A stretch of 64,000 nucleotides of DNA from a bacterium (GTDB lineage Bacteria > Bacillota > Bacilli > Lactobacillales > Streptococcaceae), in assembly GCA_905221095.1 (NCBI GenBank), contig CAJNBV010000008.1:12169-76168 (forward strand), written 5' to 3'. The notes under the pieces were generated by a model, which was given only the letters and a program-made list of their open reading frames with translations, was not told where the DNA came from and made no database searches. Positions 8,495-19,321 of this stretch are shown here, in pieces (position 1 is the first letter of the stretch; each line of letters starts with the position of its first letter). Both the position numbers and the translations under genes were made by a program.

Positions 8495-9481
8495 ATGTTA
8501 AATGAATTTCCAATTTTTGATTACGAAGATATTCAATTGATTCCAAATAAATGTGTGATTAAAAGCCGTGCAGAAGCGGATACAAGTGTCACTCTAGGAA
8601 ATCACACCTTCAAACTACCTGTTGTGCCAGCTAATATGCAGACGATTTTGGATGAAAGTGTAGCAGAGCAACTGGCTAAAGGTGGTTACTTCTACATTAT
8701 GCACCGTTTTGATGAAGCAGGACGCATTCCTTTTATCAAACGCATGCATAATCAAGGGCTCATTGCTTCTATCTCTGTAGGTGTTAAGGACTATGAGTAT
8801 GATTTTGTTAGCCAGCTTAAGGCTGATGCTCCAGAATACATCACAATTGATATTGCTCATGGTCATGCAGATAGCGTGATTTCTATGATTCAGCACATCA
8901 AGAAAGAATTGCCAGATACTTTTGTTATTGCTGGAAATGTGGGAACACCAGAAGCAGTTCGCGAGTTGGAAAATGCGGGTGCGGATGCTACTAAGGTTGG
9001 AATTGGTCCTGGTAAGGTTTGTATCACCAAGGTCAAGACTGGTTTTGGTACAGGTGGTTGGCAGTTGGCTGCTCTCCGTTGGTGTGCCAAGGCTGCACGT
9101 AAACCGATTATTGCTGATGGTGGGATCCGTACTCACGGTGATATTGCCAAGTCTATTCGTTTCGGTGCCAGCATGGTTATGATTGGTTCCCTCTTTGCAG
9201 GACATATCGAAAGTCCAGGAAAAACGATTGAAGTTGATGGTGAACAGTTCAAAGAGTACTATGGTTCAGCTTCACAATATCAAAAAGGTGCTTACAAAAA
9301 TGTGGAAGGCAAACGCATCTTGCTTCCTGCCAAAGGACACTTGCAAGACACTTTAACTGAGATGGAACAAGACCTTCAAAGTGCTATTTCTTATGCAGGT
9401 GGACGTCAGGTTGCTGACCTTAAACACGTTGATTATGTGATCGTGAAAAACTCTATCTGGAATGGGGATGCTTCCCACTAA
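8495..9481 (+). CDS. guaC: GMP reductase
   Basis: Cytosolic enzyme that reductively deaminates GMP to IMP with NADPH, linking the guanine and adenine nucleotide pools. The 328 residues match the short GuaC type. The catalytic cysteine is C176 in [11 protein letters not shown], with [25 protein letters not shown] near residue 208-232 binding phosphate as in the IMPDH/GMPR barrel. The start is the first ATG; the ribosome site AAAGAAACGAG is modest. It is transcribed alone from a consensus promoter with a structured leader. Confidence 0.95.
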   Translation: MLNEFPIFDYEDIQLIPNKCVIKSRAEADTSVTLGNHTFKLPVVPANMQTILDESVAEQLAKGGYFYIMHRFDEAGRIPFIKRMHNQGLIASISVGVKDYEYDFVSQLKADAPEYITIDIAHGHADSVISMIQHIKKELPDTFVIAGNVGTPEAVRELENAGADATKVGIGPGKVCITKVKTGFGTGGWQLAALRWCAKAARKPIIADGGIRTHGDIAKSIRFGASMVMIGSLFAGHIESPGKTIEVDGEQFKEYYGSASQYQKGAYKNVEGKRILLPAKGHLQDTLTEMEQDLQSAISYAGGRQVADLKHVDYVIVKNSIWNGDASH

Positions 9482-9507
9482 GACGGGCTATATGGCCAGA
9501 AAAAAAC

Positions 9508-9536
9508 TTGTTATTAGAGCAAATTTCTGTTATAAT
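9508..9536 (+). promoter_or_regulatory. Promoter of tRNA-Arg
   Basis: TTGTTA at 9508-9513 and TATAAT at 9531-9536 with a 17-base spacer, 10 bases before the mature tRNA 5' end. Confidence 0.7.
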
Positions 9537-9546
9537 AAAACAAGTT

Positions 9547-9620
9547 TCCACCCTTAGTGTAATGGATATCACGTAAGATTCCGGTTCTTGAGATGGGGGT
9601 TCGATTCCCTCAGGGTGGAT
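9547..9620 (+). tRNA. tRNA-Arg (anticodon CCG)
   Basis: The cloverleaf folds fully. The acceptor stem TCCACCC pairs with GGGTGGA. The D arm includes TAGTGTAATGGATATCA. The anticodon stem TAAGA/TCTTG encloses the loop TTCCGGT with anticodon CCG, which reads CGG codons. The T arm is GGGGGTTCGATTCCCTC. CCA is not encoded. It has its own promoter and terminator. Confidence 0.93.
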
Positions 9621-9631
9621 GTAAATATTCT

Positions 9632-9660
9632 AAAAAAGCCTTTAATAGGGCTTTTTATTT
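9632..9660 (+). terminator. Terminator after tRNA-Arg
   Basis: AAAAAGCC pairs with GGCTTTTT around the loop TTTAATAG; the 3' arm merges into a T-rich tail. Confidence 0.8.
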
Positions 9661-9717
9661 ATCCTGCCTCAAATTTGCCTCTAAAACTAAAAATCTCATT
9701 CCAATGAATATCCAAAT

Positions 9718-9759
9718 CCCCTCTAGTCCCGTTTTAAAGTGACTCAGGGGGCTTTTTTT
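9718..9759 (+). terminator. Terminator-like hairpin upstream of rnc
   Basis: CCCC and AGTC at 9718-9728 pair with GACT and GGGG at 9741-9751, with a small mismatch between the two helices, followed by C and seven T. It lies just before the likely rnc -10 (TATAAT at 9762-9767). No gene lies directly upstream on this strand except the tRNA, so it may be a backup terminator. Confidence 0.5.
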
Positions 9760-9801
9760 GATATAATAAAAAGGACTGTTATCAGTTAGAAAGAGGTTGG
9801 T

Positions 9802-10500
9802 ATGAAAGAATTACAAACTGTACTAAAGAACCATTTTGCAATCGAATTTGCAGACAAAAAGTTACTGGAAACTGCCTTTACTCATACGAGTTATGCCAAT
9901 GAGCATCGCCTCTTAAAAATTTCACACAATGAACGCTTGGAATTTTTAGGAGACGCTGTTCTACAGTTATTGATTTCAGAATATCTGTATAAAAAATATC
10001 CTAAAAAGCCTGAAGGCGATTTGTCCAAACTCCGTGCTATGATTGTCCGTGAGGAAAGTTTGGCTGGCTTTGCACGTGATTGCCAGTTTGACCAGTTTAT
10101 AAAACTTGGTAAAGGGGAAGAAAAGTCTGGTGGACGTAATCGAGATACTATTCTTGGTGATGCCTTTGAAGCCTTTCTTGGTGCCCTTCTTTTGGACAAG
10201 GATGTGGCCAAGGTCAAGGAATTTATCTATCAAGTCATGATTCCTAAGGTTGAAGCAGGCGAGTTTGAGATGATTACAGACTACAAAACCCATCTCCAAG
10301 AGTTACTTCAGGTCAATGGAGATGTGGCTATTCGTTATCAGGTGATTTCTGAAACAGGTCCTGCCCATGATAAGGTCTTTGATGTAGAAGTTCTTGTTGA
10401 AGGCAAGAGCATTGGTCAAGGTCAAGGTCGTTCTAAGAAATTAGCAGAGCAGGAAGCTGCCAAAAATGCCGTTGAGAAAGGGCTGGATTCATGTATTTAA
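9802..10500 (+). CDS. rnc: Ribonuclease III
   Basis: Double-strand-specific endoribonuclease that processes rRNA precursors and structured mRNAs. It is 232 residues long, the usual length. The RNase III signature [21 protein letters not shown] lies near residue 41-61. The acidic pair D115/E118-type catalytic residues lie in [15 protein letters not shown]. The C-terminal dsRNA-binding domain covers about 158-228 ([27 protein letters not shown]). It overlaps smc by 10 bases, so the two are cotranscribed, as in other streptococci. Confidence 0.96.
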   Translation: MKELQTVLKNHFAIEFADKKLLETAFTHTSYANEHRLLKISHNERLEFLGDAVLQLLISEYLYKKYPKKPEGDLSKLRAMIVREESLAGFARDCQFDQFIKLGKGEEKSGGRNRDTILGDAFEAFLGALLLDKDVAKVKEFIYQVMIPKVEAGEFEMITDYKTHLQELLQVNGDVAIRYQVISETGPAHDKVFDVEVLVEGKSIGQGQGRSKKLAEQEAAKNAVEKGLDSCI

Positions 10501-13500
10501 AGGAAATCGAAATTCAGGGATTCAAGTCTTTTGCTGACAAGACCAAGGTAGTCTTTGACCAAGGTGTGACGGCAGTCGTTGGACCCAATGGATCTGGGAA
10601 GTCGAATATTACAGAAAGTCTACGTTGGGCCTTGGGGGAGTCTAGTGTCAAGAGTCTCCGTGGTGGTAAGATGCCAGATGTCATCTTTGCCGGAACAGAG
10701 AGTCGCAAACCGCTCAATTATGCTTCTGTAGTTGTGACTTTGGATAATCATGACGGATTTATTAAGGATGCTGGTCAAGAAATCAGGGTAGAGCGCCATA
10801 TCTATCGTAGCGGAGATAGCGAATATAAGATTGACGGAAAGAAAGTCCGTCTGCGTGATATTCATGATCTCTTTTTGGATACCGGATTGGGACGAGATTC
10901 CTTCTCTATCATTTCCCAAGGGAAGGTTGAGGAGATTTTCAATTCCAAGCCTGAGGAGCGCCGTGCTATTTTCGAAGAAGCTGCGGGTGTTTTGAAATAC
11001 AAGACTCGTAGAAAAGAAACTGAGAGTAAACTGCAGCAAACTCAGGATAATCTAGACCGCTTAGAGGACATTATCTACGAGTTGGATAATCAAATCAAGC
11101 CCCTTGCAAAACAAGCCGAGAATGCTCGTAAGTTTCTAGACTTGGAAGGTCAACGTAAGGCTATTTATTTAGACGTGCTGGTTGCTCAAATCAAGGATAA
11201 TAAGGCTGAACTAGATTCGACAGAAGAAGAGTTGGCTCAGGTTCAGGAACTCTTGACGAGCTACTACCAAAAGCGAGAAAAATTAGAAGAAGAAAATCAA
11301 ACTCTTAAAAAGCAACGCCAAGATTTACAGGCTGAAATGGCTAAAGACCAGGGCGGTTTGATGGATTTGACCAGTCTGATTAGTGATTTAGAGAGAAAAT
11401 TAGCCCTATCAAAACTAGAAACTGAGCAAGTAGCCCTGAATCAACAGGAAGCACAAGCCCGTTTGGCTGCTTTGGAGGATAAGAGAAATGCTCTAAGTCA
11501 GGAAAAGGCTGAAAAAGAAGCTAACTTGGCACAATTAGAGGAAAATCTAGTCCAAAATAATCAAAAACTCAATCGTTTAGAGGCTGAATTACTAGCTTTT
11601 TCAGATGATCCTGATCAGATGATTGAGCTCTTGCGTGAACGCTTTGTCGCTCTTTTACAAGAAGAAGCAGATGTCTCAAACCAACTGACCCGTATCGAGA
11701 ATGAGTTGGAAAATAGTCGTCAGCTTTCTCAAAAACAAGCAGATCAATTAGAAAAGCTGAAAGAACAGTTGGCTACTGCTAAAGAGAAGGCTAGTCAGCA
11801 AAAAGAAGAACTTGAAACTGCTAAGAAGCAGGTTCAGAAATTATTGGCCGACTACCAAGCTATTGCCAAGGAACAAGAAGGGCAGAAAACTTCCTTTCAA
11901 GCTCAACAAAGTCAACTCTTTGACCGTCTGGATAGTCTCAAAAACAAGCAGGCTAGAGCCCAAAGTTTGAAAAATATCCTAAGAAATCATAGCAACTTTT
12001 ATGCAGGTGTCAAGAGTGTCCTCCAAGAAAAAGACCGCCTTGGTGGGATTATTGGAGCAGTTAGTGAGCATCTGACCTTTGATGTGCATTATCAAACTGC
12101 GCTGGAAATAGCTCTCGGAACCAGCAGTCAGCATATCATCGTAGAAGATGAAAACGCGGCAACCAAGGCGATTGATTTCCTCAAACGAAACAGGGCTGGC
12201 CGTGCAACCTTCCTTCCGTTGACAACGATCAAGGCGCGTACGATTTCTAGTCAGAACCAAGATGCTATTGCTGCAAGCCCAGGTTTCCTTGGGATGGCAG
12301 ATGAGTTGGTTACTTTTGATATTAGACTGGAAGCCATTTTCAAGAACTTGCTTGCTACGACGGCTATTTTTGATACTGTAGAGCACGCACGTGCAGCAGC
12401 TCGTCAAGTTCGTCATCAGGTTCGTATGGTAACCCTTGATGGGACGGAGTTGCGCACAGGTGGTTCCTATGCAGGTGGTGCCAATCGCCAGAACAACAGC
12501 ATCTTCATCAAGCCAGAACTGGAGCAATTGCAAAAAGAAATTGCTAAAGAAGAAGCAAGCTTGCGTACAGATGAAGCGAGTTTGAAGAACTTGCAAGATG
12601 AGATGGCTAGATTGACAGAAAGATTAGAAGCCATCAAATCTCAGGGAGAGCAGGCTCGTATTCAGGAGCAAGGTTTGTCACTTGCCTATCAGCAAACCAG
12701 TCAGCAAGTTGAAGAACTGGAAACACTTTGGAAACTCCAAGCAGAAGAATTAAATCGTCTTTCTGAGGGAGATTGGCAAGCGGATAAGGAAAAATGCCAA
12801 GATCGCCTTACTACTATTGCCAGTGATAAGCAAAATCTGGAAGCTGAGATTGAAGAGATTAAGTCTAATAAAAACGCCATCCAAGAACGCTATCAAAACT
12901 TGCAGGAAGAGGTAGCGCAAGCACGCTTGCTTAAGACAGAACTGCAAGGGCAAAAACGTTATGAAGTGGCTGATATTGAGCGTTTGGGCAAGGAATTGGA
13001 CAATTTAGATATCGAACAAGAGGAAATCCAGCGCCTTCTTCAAGAAAAGGTTGATAATCTTGAGAAAGTTGATACGGATTTGCTCAGTCAACAGGCTGAT
13101 GAAGCCAAAACTCAGAAAACAAACCTCCAACAAGGTTTGATTCGCAAGCAGTTTGAGTTGGATGATATCGAGGGTCAACTGGATGATATTGCCAGTCATT
13201 TGGACCAGGCTCGCCAGCAGAATGAAGAGTGGATTCGCAAGCAAACACGTGCTGAAGCCAAGAAAGAAAAGGTCAGCGAGCGCTTGCGCCATCTACAAAG
13301 TCAATTAACAGACCAGTATCAGATTAGCTATACTGAAGCTCTAGAAAAGGCACATGAACTTGAAAACCTCAATCTGGCAGAGCAAGAGGTTAAGGATTTA
13401 GAGAAGGCTATTCGCTCACTGGGTCCTGTCAATTTAGACGCTATAGAACAGTATGACGAAGTATACAACCGTCTGGATTTCCTAAATAGTCAGCGAGATG

Positions 13501-14030
13501 ATATTTTGTCTGCGAAAAATCTGCTTCTTGGGACCATTACAGAGATGAATGATGAGGTCAAGGAACGTTTTAAATCAACCTTTGAGGCTATTCGTGAGTC
13601 CTTTAAAGTGACTTTCAAGCAGATGTTTGGTGGAGGTCAGGCAGACTTGATTTTGACTGAGGGAGACCTGCTGACAGCTGGGGTAGAGATTTCTGTCCAA
13701 CCACCAGGCAAGAAAATCCAGTCTCTCAACCTCATGAGTGGTGGGGAAAAAGCCCTATCAGCTCTTGCTTTGCTTTTCTCTATCATTCGAGTTAAGACTA
13801 TCCCGTTTGTTATCTTGGATGAGGTAGAGGCTGCGCTGGACGAAGCCAATGTTAAGCGTTTTGGAGATTATCTCAACCGCTTTGATAAGGACAGTCAATT
13901 TATTGTCGTAACCCACCGTAAGGGAACCATGGCAGCGGCCGATTCCATCTATGGAGTGACTATGCAAGAATCAGGTGTCTCAAAAATTGTTTCAGTTAAG
14001 TTAAAAGATTTAGAAAGTATTGAAGGATGA
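10491..14030 (+). CDS. smc: Chromosome segregation ATPase SMC
   Basis: Condensin subunit that organises and segregates the nucleoid. At 1179 residues it has the family's size. An N-terminal ABC head holds Walker [10 protein letters not shown] near residue 32. Two long Glu/Gln/Lys-rich coiled coils (about 170-500 and 670-1000) flank a hinge near 515-640 ([23 protein letters not shown]). The C-terminal head has the signature [18 protein letters not shown] and Walker [16 protein letters not shown]. The start lies inside the rnc reading frame, and the end overlaps the next gene by 4 bases. Confidence 0.97.
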   Translation: MYLKEIEIQGFKSFADKTKVVFDQGVTAVVGPNGSGKSNITESLRWALGESSVKSLRGGKMPDVIFAGTESRKPLNYASVVVTLDNHDGFIKDAGQEIRVERHIYRSGDSEYKIDGKKVRLRDIHDLFLDTGLGRDSFSIISQGKVEEIFNSKPEERRAIFEEAAGVLKYKTRRKETESKLQQTQDNLDRLEDIIYELDNQIKPLAKQAENARKFLDLEGQRKAIYLDVLVAQIKDNKAELDSTEEELAQVQELLTSYYQKREKLEEENQTLKKQRQDLQAEMAKDQGGLMDLTSLISDLERKLALSKLETEQVALNQQEAQARLAALEDKRNALSQEKAEKEANLAQLEENLVQNNQKLNRLEAELLAFSDDPDQMIELLRERFVALLQEEADVSNQLTRIENELENSRQLSQKQADQLEKLKEQLATAKEKASQQKEELETAKKQVQKLLADYQAIAKEQEGQKTSFQAQQSQLFDRLDSLKNKQARAQSLKNILRNHSNFYAGVKSVLQEKDRLGGIIGAVSEHLTFDVHYQTALEIALGTSSQHIIVEDENAATKAIDFLKRNRAGRATFLPLTTIKARTISSQNQDAIAASPGFLGMADELVTFDIRLEAIFKNLLATTAIFDTVEHARAAARQVRHQVRMVTLDGTELRTGGSYAGGANRQNNSIFIKPELEQLQKEIAKEEASLRTDEASLKNLQDEMARLTERLEAIKSQGEQARIQEQGLSLAYQQTSQQVEELETLWKLQAEELNRLSEGDWQADKEKCQDRLTTIASDKQNLEAEIEEIKSNKNAIQERYQNLQEEVAQARLLKTELQGQKRYEVADIERLGKELDNLDIEQEEIQRLLQEKVDNLEKVDTDLLSQQADEAKTQKTNLQQGLIRKQFELDDIEGQLDDIASHLDQARQQNEEWIRKQTRAEAKKEKVSERLRHLQSQLTDQYQISYTEALEKAHELENLNLAEQEVKDLEKAIRSLGPVNLDAIEQYDEVYNRLDFLNSQRDDILSAKNLLLGTITEMNDEVKERFKSTFEAIRESFKVTFKQMFGGGQADLILTEGDLLTAGVEISVQPPGKKIQSLNLMSGGEKALSALALLFSIIRVKTIPFVILDEVEAALDEANVKRFGDYLNRFDKDSQFIVVTHRKGTMAAADSIYGVTMQESGVSKIVSVKLKDLESIEG

Positions 14031-14821
14031 CAATTAAACTAGTAGCAACGGATATGGACGGAACCTTCCTAGATGGAAATGGGCGCTTTGATATGGATCG
14101 CCTCAAGTCACTTTTGGCTTCCTACAAGGAAAAAGGGATTTATTTTGCGGTAGCTTCGGGTCGGGGATTTCTGTCTCTAGAAAAATTATTTGCTGATGTA
14201 CGTGATGATATTATTTTCATCGCGGAAAATGGCAGTTTGGTCGAATATCAAGGTCAGGACTTATATGAAGCGACCATGTCTCGTGAGTTTTATCTAGCAA
14301 CTTTTGAAAAACTGAAATCTTCACCTTATGTAGATATCAATAAGCTTCTTTTGACTGGTAAAAAGGGCTCTTATGTTCTGGATACGGTTGATGAGACCTA
14401 TTTGAAAGAGAGCCAGCATTATAATGAAAATATCCAAAAAGTAGCGAGTCTGGAAGATATTACAGATGACATTTTCAAATTTACTACCAACTTCACAGAA
14501 GAAACGCTAGAAGCTGGGGAAGCTTGGGTAAACGAAAATGTCTCTAGTGTTAAGGCAATGACAACTGGCTTTGAATCCATTGATATTGTTCTGGACTATG
14601 TCGATAAGGGAGTGGCGATTGTTGAATTGGCTAAAAAACTTGGTATTACAATGGATCAGGTTATGGCTTTTGGAGACAATCTAAATGATTTGCACATGAT
14701 GCAGGTTGTTGGACATCCTGTAGCTCCTGAAAATGCACGACCAGAAATTTTAGAATTAGCAGAGACTGTGATTGGTCACCATAAGGATCAGTCGGTTATC
14801 GCTTATATGGAGGGCTTATAA
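14027..14821 (+). CDS. Cof-type HAD-IIB phosphatase (first of two)
   Basis: A 264-residue cytosolic haloacid dehalogenase-type hydrolase. Motif I is ATDMDGTFLDGNG (8-20), with the nucleophile in DMDGT. Motif II is in ASGRGFLSL near residue 43. Motif IV is AFGDNLNDLHMM near residue 214. A Cof-type C2B cap lies between. Such enzymes usually dephosphorylate sugar phosphates or nucleotides; the substrate cannot be told. It is coupled to smc by an ATGA overlap and to the next HAD gene by TAATG. Confidence 0.9.
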   Translation: MTIKLVATDMDGTFLDGNGRFDMDRLKSLLASYKEKGIYFAVASGRGFLSLEKLFADVRDDIIFIAENGSLVEYQGQDLYEATMSREFYLATFEKLKSSPYVDINKLLLTGKKGSYVLDTVDETYLKESQHYNENIQKVASLEDITDDIFKFTTNFTEETLEAGEAWVNENVSSVKAMTTGFESIDIVLDYVDKGVAIVELAKKLGITMDQVMAFGDNLNDLHMMQVVGHPVAPENARPEILELAETVIGHHKDQSVIAYMEGL

Positions 14822-15639
14822 TGGCAGATATAAAATTGATTGCATTGGACTTGGATGGGACCTTGCTGACTACTGATAAAAGGCTGACGGATCGTACCAA
14901 GGCAACTTTGAAAGCTGCGCGTGATCGTGGTATCAAGGTCGTATTGACAACTGGTCGTCCCTTAAAAGCCATGGATTTCTTCCTCCATGAGCTAGGGACT
15001 GATGGTCAGGAAGATGAGTATACCATTACCTTTAATGGAGGGTTGGTTCAGAAAAATACAGGTGAAATCCTTGATAAGACAGTCTTTTCATATGATGATG
15101 TGGCACGCTTGTATGAAGAAACAGAGAAATTATCACTGCCTCTTGATGCCATCTCAGAAGGAACTGTCTATCAAATTCAATCGGACCAAGAAAGTCTTTA
15201 TGCCAAATTCAATCCAGCTTTGACTTTTGTACCAGTTGACTTTGAAGACCTGTCTAGTCAAATGACCTACAACAAGTGCGTGACTGCCTTTGCTCAAGAA
15301 CCCTTGGATACAGCCATTCAAAAGATTTCGACAGAGTTGTTTGACCAATATGAAATCTTTAAATCACGTGAAATGCTGCTAGAGTGGTCACCAAAGAATG
15401 TTCATAAAGCAACAGGTTTGGCCAAACTAATTAGCCATCTGGGAATTGATCAAAGCCAAGTTATGGCCTGTGGTGATGAAGCCAATGACCTTTCTATGAT
15501 TGAATGGGCAGGGCTCGGTGTTGCCATGCAAAATGCTGTTCCTGAAGTCAAGGCAGTCGCAAATGTGGTGACCCCAATGACCAATGATGAGGAAGCTGTC
15601 GCCTGGGCTATCGAAGAATATGTGCTAAAGGAGAACTAA
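14821..15639 (+). CDS. Cof-type HAD-IIB phosphatase (second of two)
   Basis: A 272-residue paralogue-type neighbour of the preceding gene. Motif I is ALDLDGTLLTTDK (8-20), motif II TTGRPLKAM near residue 43, and motif IV ACGDEANDLSMIEWAG near residue 217. The Cof/YidA-like cap is intact. It shares a TAATG stop/start with the upstream HAD gene and ends 3 bases before ftsY, so all five genes from rnc to ftsY look like one operon. The substrate is unknown. Confidence 0.9.
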   Translation: MADIKLIALDLDGTLLTTDKRLTDRTKATLKAARDRGIKVVLTTGRPLKAMDFFLHELGTDGQEDEYTITFNGGLVQKNTGEILDKTVFSYDDVARLYEETEKLSLPLDAISEGTVYQIQSDQESLYAKFNPALTFVPVDFEDLSSQMTYNKCVTAFAQEPLDTAIQKISTELFDQYEIFKSREMLLEWSPKNVHKATGLAKLISHLGIDQSQVMACGDEANDLSMIEWAGLGVAMQNAVPEVKAVANVVTPMTNDEEAVAWAIEEYVLKEN

Positions 15640-15642
15640 GAT

Positions 15643-16899
15643 ATGGGATTGTTTGACCGTCTATTCGGAAAAAAAGAAGAACCTAAAATCGAAGAAGTTG
15701 TAAAAGAAGCTCTGGAGAATCTTGATTTGTCTGAAGATACGGAGCCTGCCTTAACAGAAGCTGAGGAAGTTTCTCAAGAAAAAGCAGAGGTTGCTGAAGA
15801 AGCTGTGCTTGAAGAAGAGGAAATCCAAGACACAGTTGAAGAAAATTATGATTCAGAGCCAGTTGTAGAAGTTCAACAAGAAGAAGTCGCAGAGGAAGAG
15901 AATCCTGAGCTTGAAGAAGTTGTAGAAGAAAATAATTCTGAAGTGCTTGAACCAGAAACTCCTCAGGTAGAAGAAACTGTTCAGGAAAAATATGACCGCA
16001 GTCTTAAGAAAACTCGTACAGGCTTCGGAGCTCGCTTGAATGCCTTCTTTGCTAACTTTCGCTCTGTTGACGAAGAATTCTTCGAGGAATTGGAAGAACT
16101 GCTGATCATGAGTGACGTTGGTGTCCAAGTCGCTTCTAACTTAACTGAGGAGCTACGCTACGAAGCCAAGCTTGAAAACGCCAAGAAACCTGACGCCCTT
16201 CGTCGCGTCATCATTGAGAAATTGGTTGAGCTTTATGAAAAGGATGGCAACTACGATGAAAGTATCCATTTCCAAGATGGCTTGACAGTCATGCTCTTTG
16301 TTGGGGTTAATGGCGTTGGGAAAACAACTTCTATCGGAAAACTAGCTCACCGCTATAAACAAGCTGGTAAGAAGGTTATGTTGGTTGCGGCAGATACCTT
16401 CCGTGCAGGGGCAGTAGCCCAGCTTGCTGAATGGGGTCGACGCGTAGATGTTCCAGTAGTGACTGGACCTGAAAAAGCTGACCCAGCTAGTGTAGTCTTT
16501 GATGGTATGGAACGTGCTGTAGCTGAAGGTATTGATATTCTCATGATTGATACTGCTGGTCGTTTGCAAAATAAGGATAACCTCATGGCTGAGTTGGAAA
16601 AGATTGGTCGTATCATTAAACGTGTTGTGCCAGAAGCACCCCATGAAACCTTCTTGGCTCTTGATGCATCAACAGGTCAAAATGCTCTTGTACAGGCAAA
16701 AGAATTTTCGAAAATCACTCCTTTAACAGGAATTGTCTTGACTAAGATTGATGGAACTGCTCGAGGTGGTGTTGTTCTAGCCATCCGCGAAGAACTCAAT
16801 ATTCCTGTAAAATTGATTGGATTTGGTGAAAAAATCGATGATATTGGAGAATTTAACTCAGAAAACTTTATGAAAGGTCTCTTAGAAGGCTTAATCTAA
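15643..16899 (+). CDS. ftsY: Signal recognition particle receptor FtsY
   Basis: SRP receptor GTPase that docks ribosome-nascent chain complexes at the membrane translocase. It has 418 residues. The first ~125 are an extremely acidic, Glu-rich A domain that varies in length between species. The N helical bundle covers about 125-205. The G domain has G1 GVNGVGKTTSIGKLA near residue 219, DTFRAGAVAQL, the DTAGR motif near residue 303 and TKIDGTARGG near residue 367. AAGGAG precedes the ATG. A strong shared terminator follows. Confidence 0.96.
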   Translation: MGLFDRLFGKKEEPKIEEVVKEALENLDLSEDTEPALTEAEEVSQEKAEVAEEAVLEEEEIQDTVEENYDSEPVVEVQQEEVAEEENPELEEVVEENNSEVLEPETPQVEETVQEKYDRSLKKTRTGFGARLNAFFANFRSVDEEFFEELEELLIMSDVGVQVASNLTEELRYEAKLENAKKPDALRRVIIEKLVELYEKDGNYDESIHFQDGLTVMLFVGVNGVGKTTSIGKLAHRYKQAGKKVMLVAADTFRAGAVAQLAEWGRRVDVPVVTGPEKADPASVVFDGMERAVAEGIDILMIDTAGRLQNKDNLMAELEKIGRIIKRVVPEAPHETFLALDASTGQNALVQAKEFSKITPLTGIVLTKIDGTARGGVVLAIREELNIPVKLIGFGEKIDDIGEFNSENFMKGLLEGLI

Positions 16900-16907
16900 T
16901 CAGAAAC

Positions 16908-16945
16908 AAAAATCCTGCAAGGCACAAACTTGCAGGATTTTTTTT
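16908..16945. terminator. Bidirectional terminator between ftsY and zwf
   Basis: A 14-bp perfect inverted repeat, AAAAATCCTGCAAG and its complement, surrounds a seven-base loop, with T-runs on both strands. It stops ftsY on the plus strand and zwf on the minus strand. The zwf stop codon lies at its edge (16944-16946). Confidence 0.92.
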
Positions 16946-18431
16946 ATTCTAAACGACCATCTTGACGATAGGCGATATCTGGTTGCCAAGTCCATTTGGC
17001 ACCAAATTTTTCAAGTAAGTCAAAGCTTGCTTGAGGTCCCATGCTTCCAGCTTTATAGTCATGAAGTGGAGCACCATTTTCATCCCAGAGCTCTTCGATA
17101 CGGTCAATCAACTTCCATGACGCACCAACTTCATCCCAGTGGCTAAAGTTTGTTGAGTTGTTATTTAAGACGTCATAAATCAATTTCTCGTATGGTTCTG
17201 GAGAAGCACCAGTTGCGGTCGCATCTGTACGGTAATCAAGTGAGTTAGGAGCCAAGTTGAATTCTTCTCCTACTTGCTTCCCATTTAGGCTAAGAGAGAA
17301 GCCTTCTGTTGGTTGAATATAGATGGTCAAAATGTTTGGAGCAAGTGGTTCTCCAAAGATAGAGTCCATTTGTTTAAAGACGATGTTGACATGAGTTCCT
17401 TTCTCAGTCAGACGTTTACCAGTACGGAAGAATAATGGAACACCATGGAAGCGATCACTGTCTACAAAGAAGGCACCAGATGCAAAGGTTTCAGTTGTAG
17501 ATTCTGGATTTACATTTGGCTCGCTACGATAAGAGATGTATTTCATGCCATCAATCTTACCTGAACGGTATTGACCACGGATAAAGTGTTCTTTAAGCTC
17601 TTCATCAGTTGGATGATAGAGGTTTTTAAAGACCTTAATCTTTTCAGCACGAATCTCATCTTTTGTGAAGCTGGCTGGCTTATCCATAGCAAGTAGGGAT
17701 AGAAGTTGCAAAGTATGGTTTTGTACCATGTCACGGAGGGCACCAGATTGGTCATAGTAGCCACCACGTTCTTCTACACCCAAGCGCTCTGCAAAGGTAA
17801 TTTGAACATTGTCGATAAAGTCCTTGTTCCAAACATTTTCAAAGATCAGATTGGCAAAGCGAACTGCAAAGATACTTTGAATCATTTCCTTACCAAGATA
17901 ATGGTCAATACGGAAAATTTGTTCTTCGTCAAATGTTGCTAGGAGTTCGTCATTCAACTTGCTTGCAGTTGCGTAATCTGTACCAAATGGCTTCTCAACG
18001 ATTAAACGTTCAAAACCTTTACCATCTACAATGTTTTCCGATTTGAGGTGCTTAGCAATGGTTCCAAAGAATTGAGGAGCCATAGACAAGAAGAAGAGCT
18101 TGTTGTGTTCAGCTTGGTACTTATCATTTAGTTCAGCCTGCAATTGACGTAGAGCAATGTAGTGTTCTGTATCATTGACATCATGGCTTTGATAGTAGAA
18201 GTGGCTAGCGAACTCCTGAGCTTGTTCGGTACTATCTGCCAAATCAAGGATAGATTCGACTACAACAGATTCAAAATATTCCTTGCTCCAAGGACGACGG
18301 GCAGTTCCAATGACGGCAAAGTGCTCGGAAAGATTGCCGGATTTATATAGTCTAAAAAGGGAAGGGTAGAGCTTGCGTTTAGCCAGGTCTCCACTCGCAC
18401 CGAAAATTGTAACAATAACCTTAGATGACAT
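16944..18431 (-). CDS. zwf: Glucose-6-phosphate 1-dehydrogenase
   Basis: First enzyme of the oxidative pentose phosphate pathway. It oxidises glucose-6-phosphate and yields NADPH. It is 495 residues long, a normal size. The NADP-binding GASGDLAKRKLYPS lies at 11-24 and the active-site RIDHYLGKEMIQ near residue 177-188, with the catalytic His pair of the family nearby. It stands alone on the minus strand between two convergent or separate units. The C-terminal end is normal (SFDLLEKFGAKWTW). Confidence 0.97.
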   Translation of the reverse strand: MSSKVIVTIFGASGDLAKRKLYPSLFRLYKSGNLSEHFAVIGTARRPWSKEYFESVVVESILDLADSTEQAQEFASHFYYQSHDVNDTEHYIALRQLQAELNDKYQAEHNKLFFLSMAPQFFGTIAKHLKSENIVDGKGFERLIVEKPFGTDYATASKLNDELLATFDEEQIFRIDHYLGKEMIQSIFAVRFANLIFENVWNKDFIDNVQITFAERLGVEERGGYYDQSGALRDMVQNHTLQLLSLLAMDKPASFTKDEIRAEKIKVFKNLYHPTDEELKEHFIRGQYRSGKIDGMKYISYRSEPNVNPESTTETFASGAFFVDSDRFHGVPLFFRTGKRLTEKGTHVNIVFKQMDSIFGEPLAPNILTIYIQPTEGFSLSLNGKQVGEEFNLAPNSLDYRTDATATGASPEPYEKLIYDVLNNNSTNFSHWDEVGASWKLIDRIEELWDENGAPLHDYKAGSMGPQASFDLLEKFGAKWTWQPDIAYRQDGRLE

Positions 18432-18544
18432 CTAGCTACCTAATTTCTATTTTTATTCCTAGTCTTGCTAGGTATGAGGAAACCTCATTCATAAACTTAA
18501 TTCTAACATAATTTTCCGAAAAATCAAAAAATCCAATACGAGAT

Positions 18545-18576
18545 AGAAAAAAACTGCAAGGAAATCCTTACAGTTT
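18545..18576 (-). terminator. Terminator after glnQ
   Basis: On the minus strand AAACTG, one mismatch and AAGG pair with CCTT and CAGTTT around a four-base loop, then seven T. It lies 5 bases past the glnQ stop. Confidence 0.8.
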
Positions 18577-18580
18577 GAGT

Positions 18581-19321
18581 TTAGACGTTTAAGACCTTGT
18601 CCAAGAAATCTTTCAGACGTGGGTGTTGCGGGTTATCAAAGATTTGGTCAGGTGTTCCGTCTTCAAGGAACTCACCATCTGCAGTAAAGATAACGCGGTT
18701 GGCAACCTGACGAGCAAATCCCATCTCATGGGTTACGATAATCATGGTCATGCCTTGTTTAGCCAAGTCTTTCATAACGTTTAGTACGTCTCCGACCATT
18801 TCAGGGTCAAGGGCAGAAGTTGGTTCATCAAAGAGCATGATGTCTGGATTCATTGCTAGTCCACGAGCGATGGCCACACGTTGTTTTTGACCACCTGATA
18901 GGCTATCTGGGTTGGCATTAGCTTTATCTGCTAGTCCAACCTTTTCAAGCAACTCCATTCCCAATTTCTCAGCTTCTTCCTTAGTCATCAACTTGTGCTC
19001 AATAGGAGCAAAAGTAATGTTGTCCAAAACAGACATGTGTGGGAAGAGATTGAAATGTTGGAACACCATTCCGATATTTTCACGGACGTGGTCAACGTTG
19101 GTTGTTTTTTCAGTTAAGTCATAGCCGTTCACAGTGATGTGACCGCTCGTAACTTCTTCTAGAAGATTAAGGCTACGAAGGAAGGTTGACTTACCAGAAC
19201 CTGAAGGACCGATGATACAAACAACATCTCCTTCATAGAACTTGGTCGTGATTCCTTTTAAAACTTCATTTTTTCCGTAGCTTTTGTGTAAATCATTTAC
19301 ATCAATTTTTAATTTTGCCAT
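18581..19321 (-). CDS. glnQ: Glutamine-type amino acid ABC transporter, ATPase
   Basis: ATP-binding subunit, 246 residues, of a polar amino acid importer at the inner face of the membrane. Walker [10 protein letters not shown] (38-46), the Q-loop [11 protein letters not shown], the signature [14 protein letters not shown] near residue 141 and Walker [15 protein letters not shown] near residue 161 are all intact. Its start overlaps the stop of the fused receptor/permease gene by one base, so the two form a coupled two-gene operon. The glutamine assignment comes from resemblance to streptococcal GlnPQ. Confidence 0.92.
   Translation of the reverse strand: MAKLKIDVNDLHKSYGKNEVLKGITTKFYEGDVVCIIGPSGSGKSTFLRSLNLLEEVTSGHITVNGYDLTEKTTNVDHVRENIGMVFQHFNLFPHMSVLDNITFAPIEHKLMTKEEAEKLGMELLEKVGLADKANANPDSLSGGQKQRVAIARGLAMNPDIMLFDEPTSALDPEMVGDVLNVMKDLAKQGMTMIIVTHEMGFARQVANRVIFTADGEFLEDGTPDQIFDNPQHPRLKDFLDKVLNV

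Noticed and set aside
9547-9660. Integration site for a mobile element at tRNA-Arg
   Set aside because: No integrase, no duplicated tRNA 3' end, and ordinary rnc follows.
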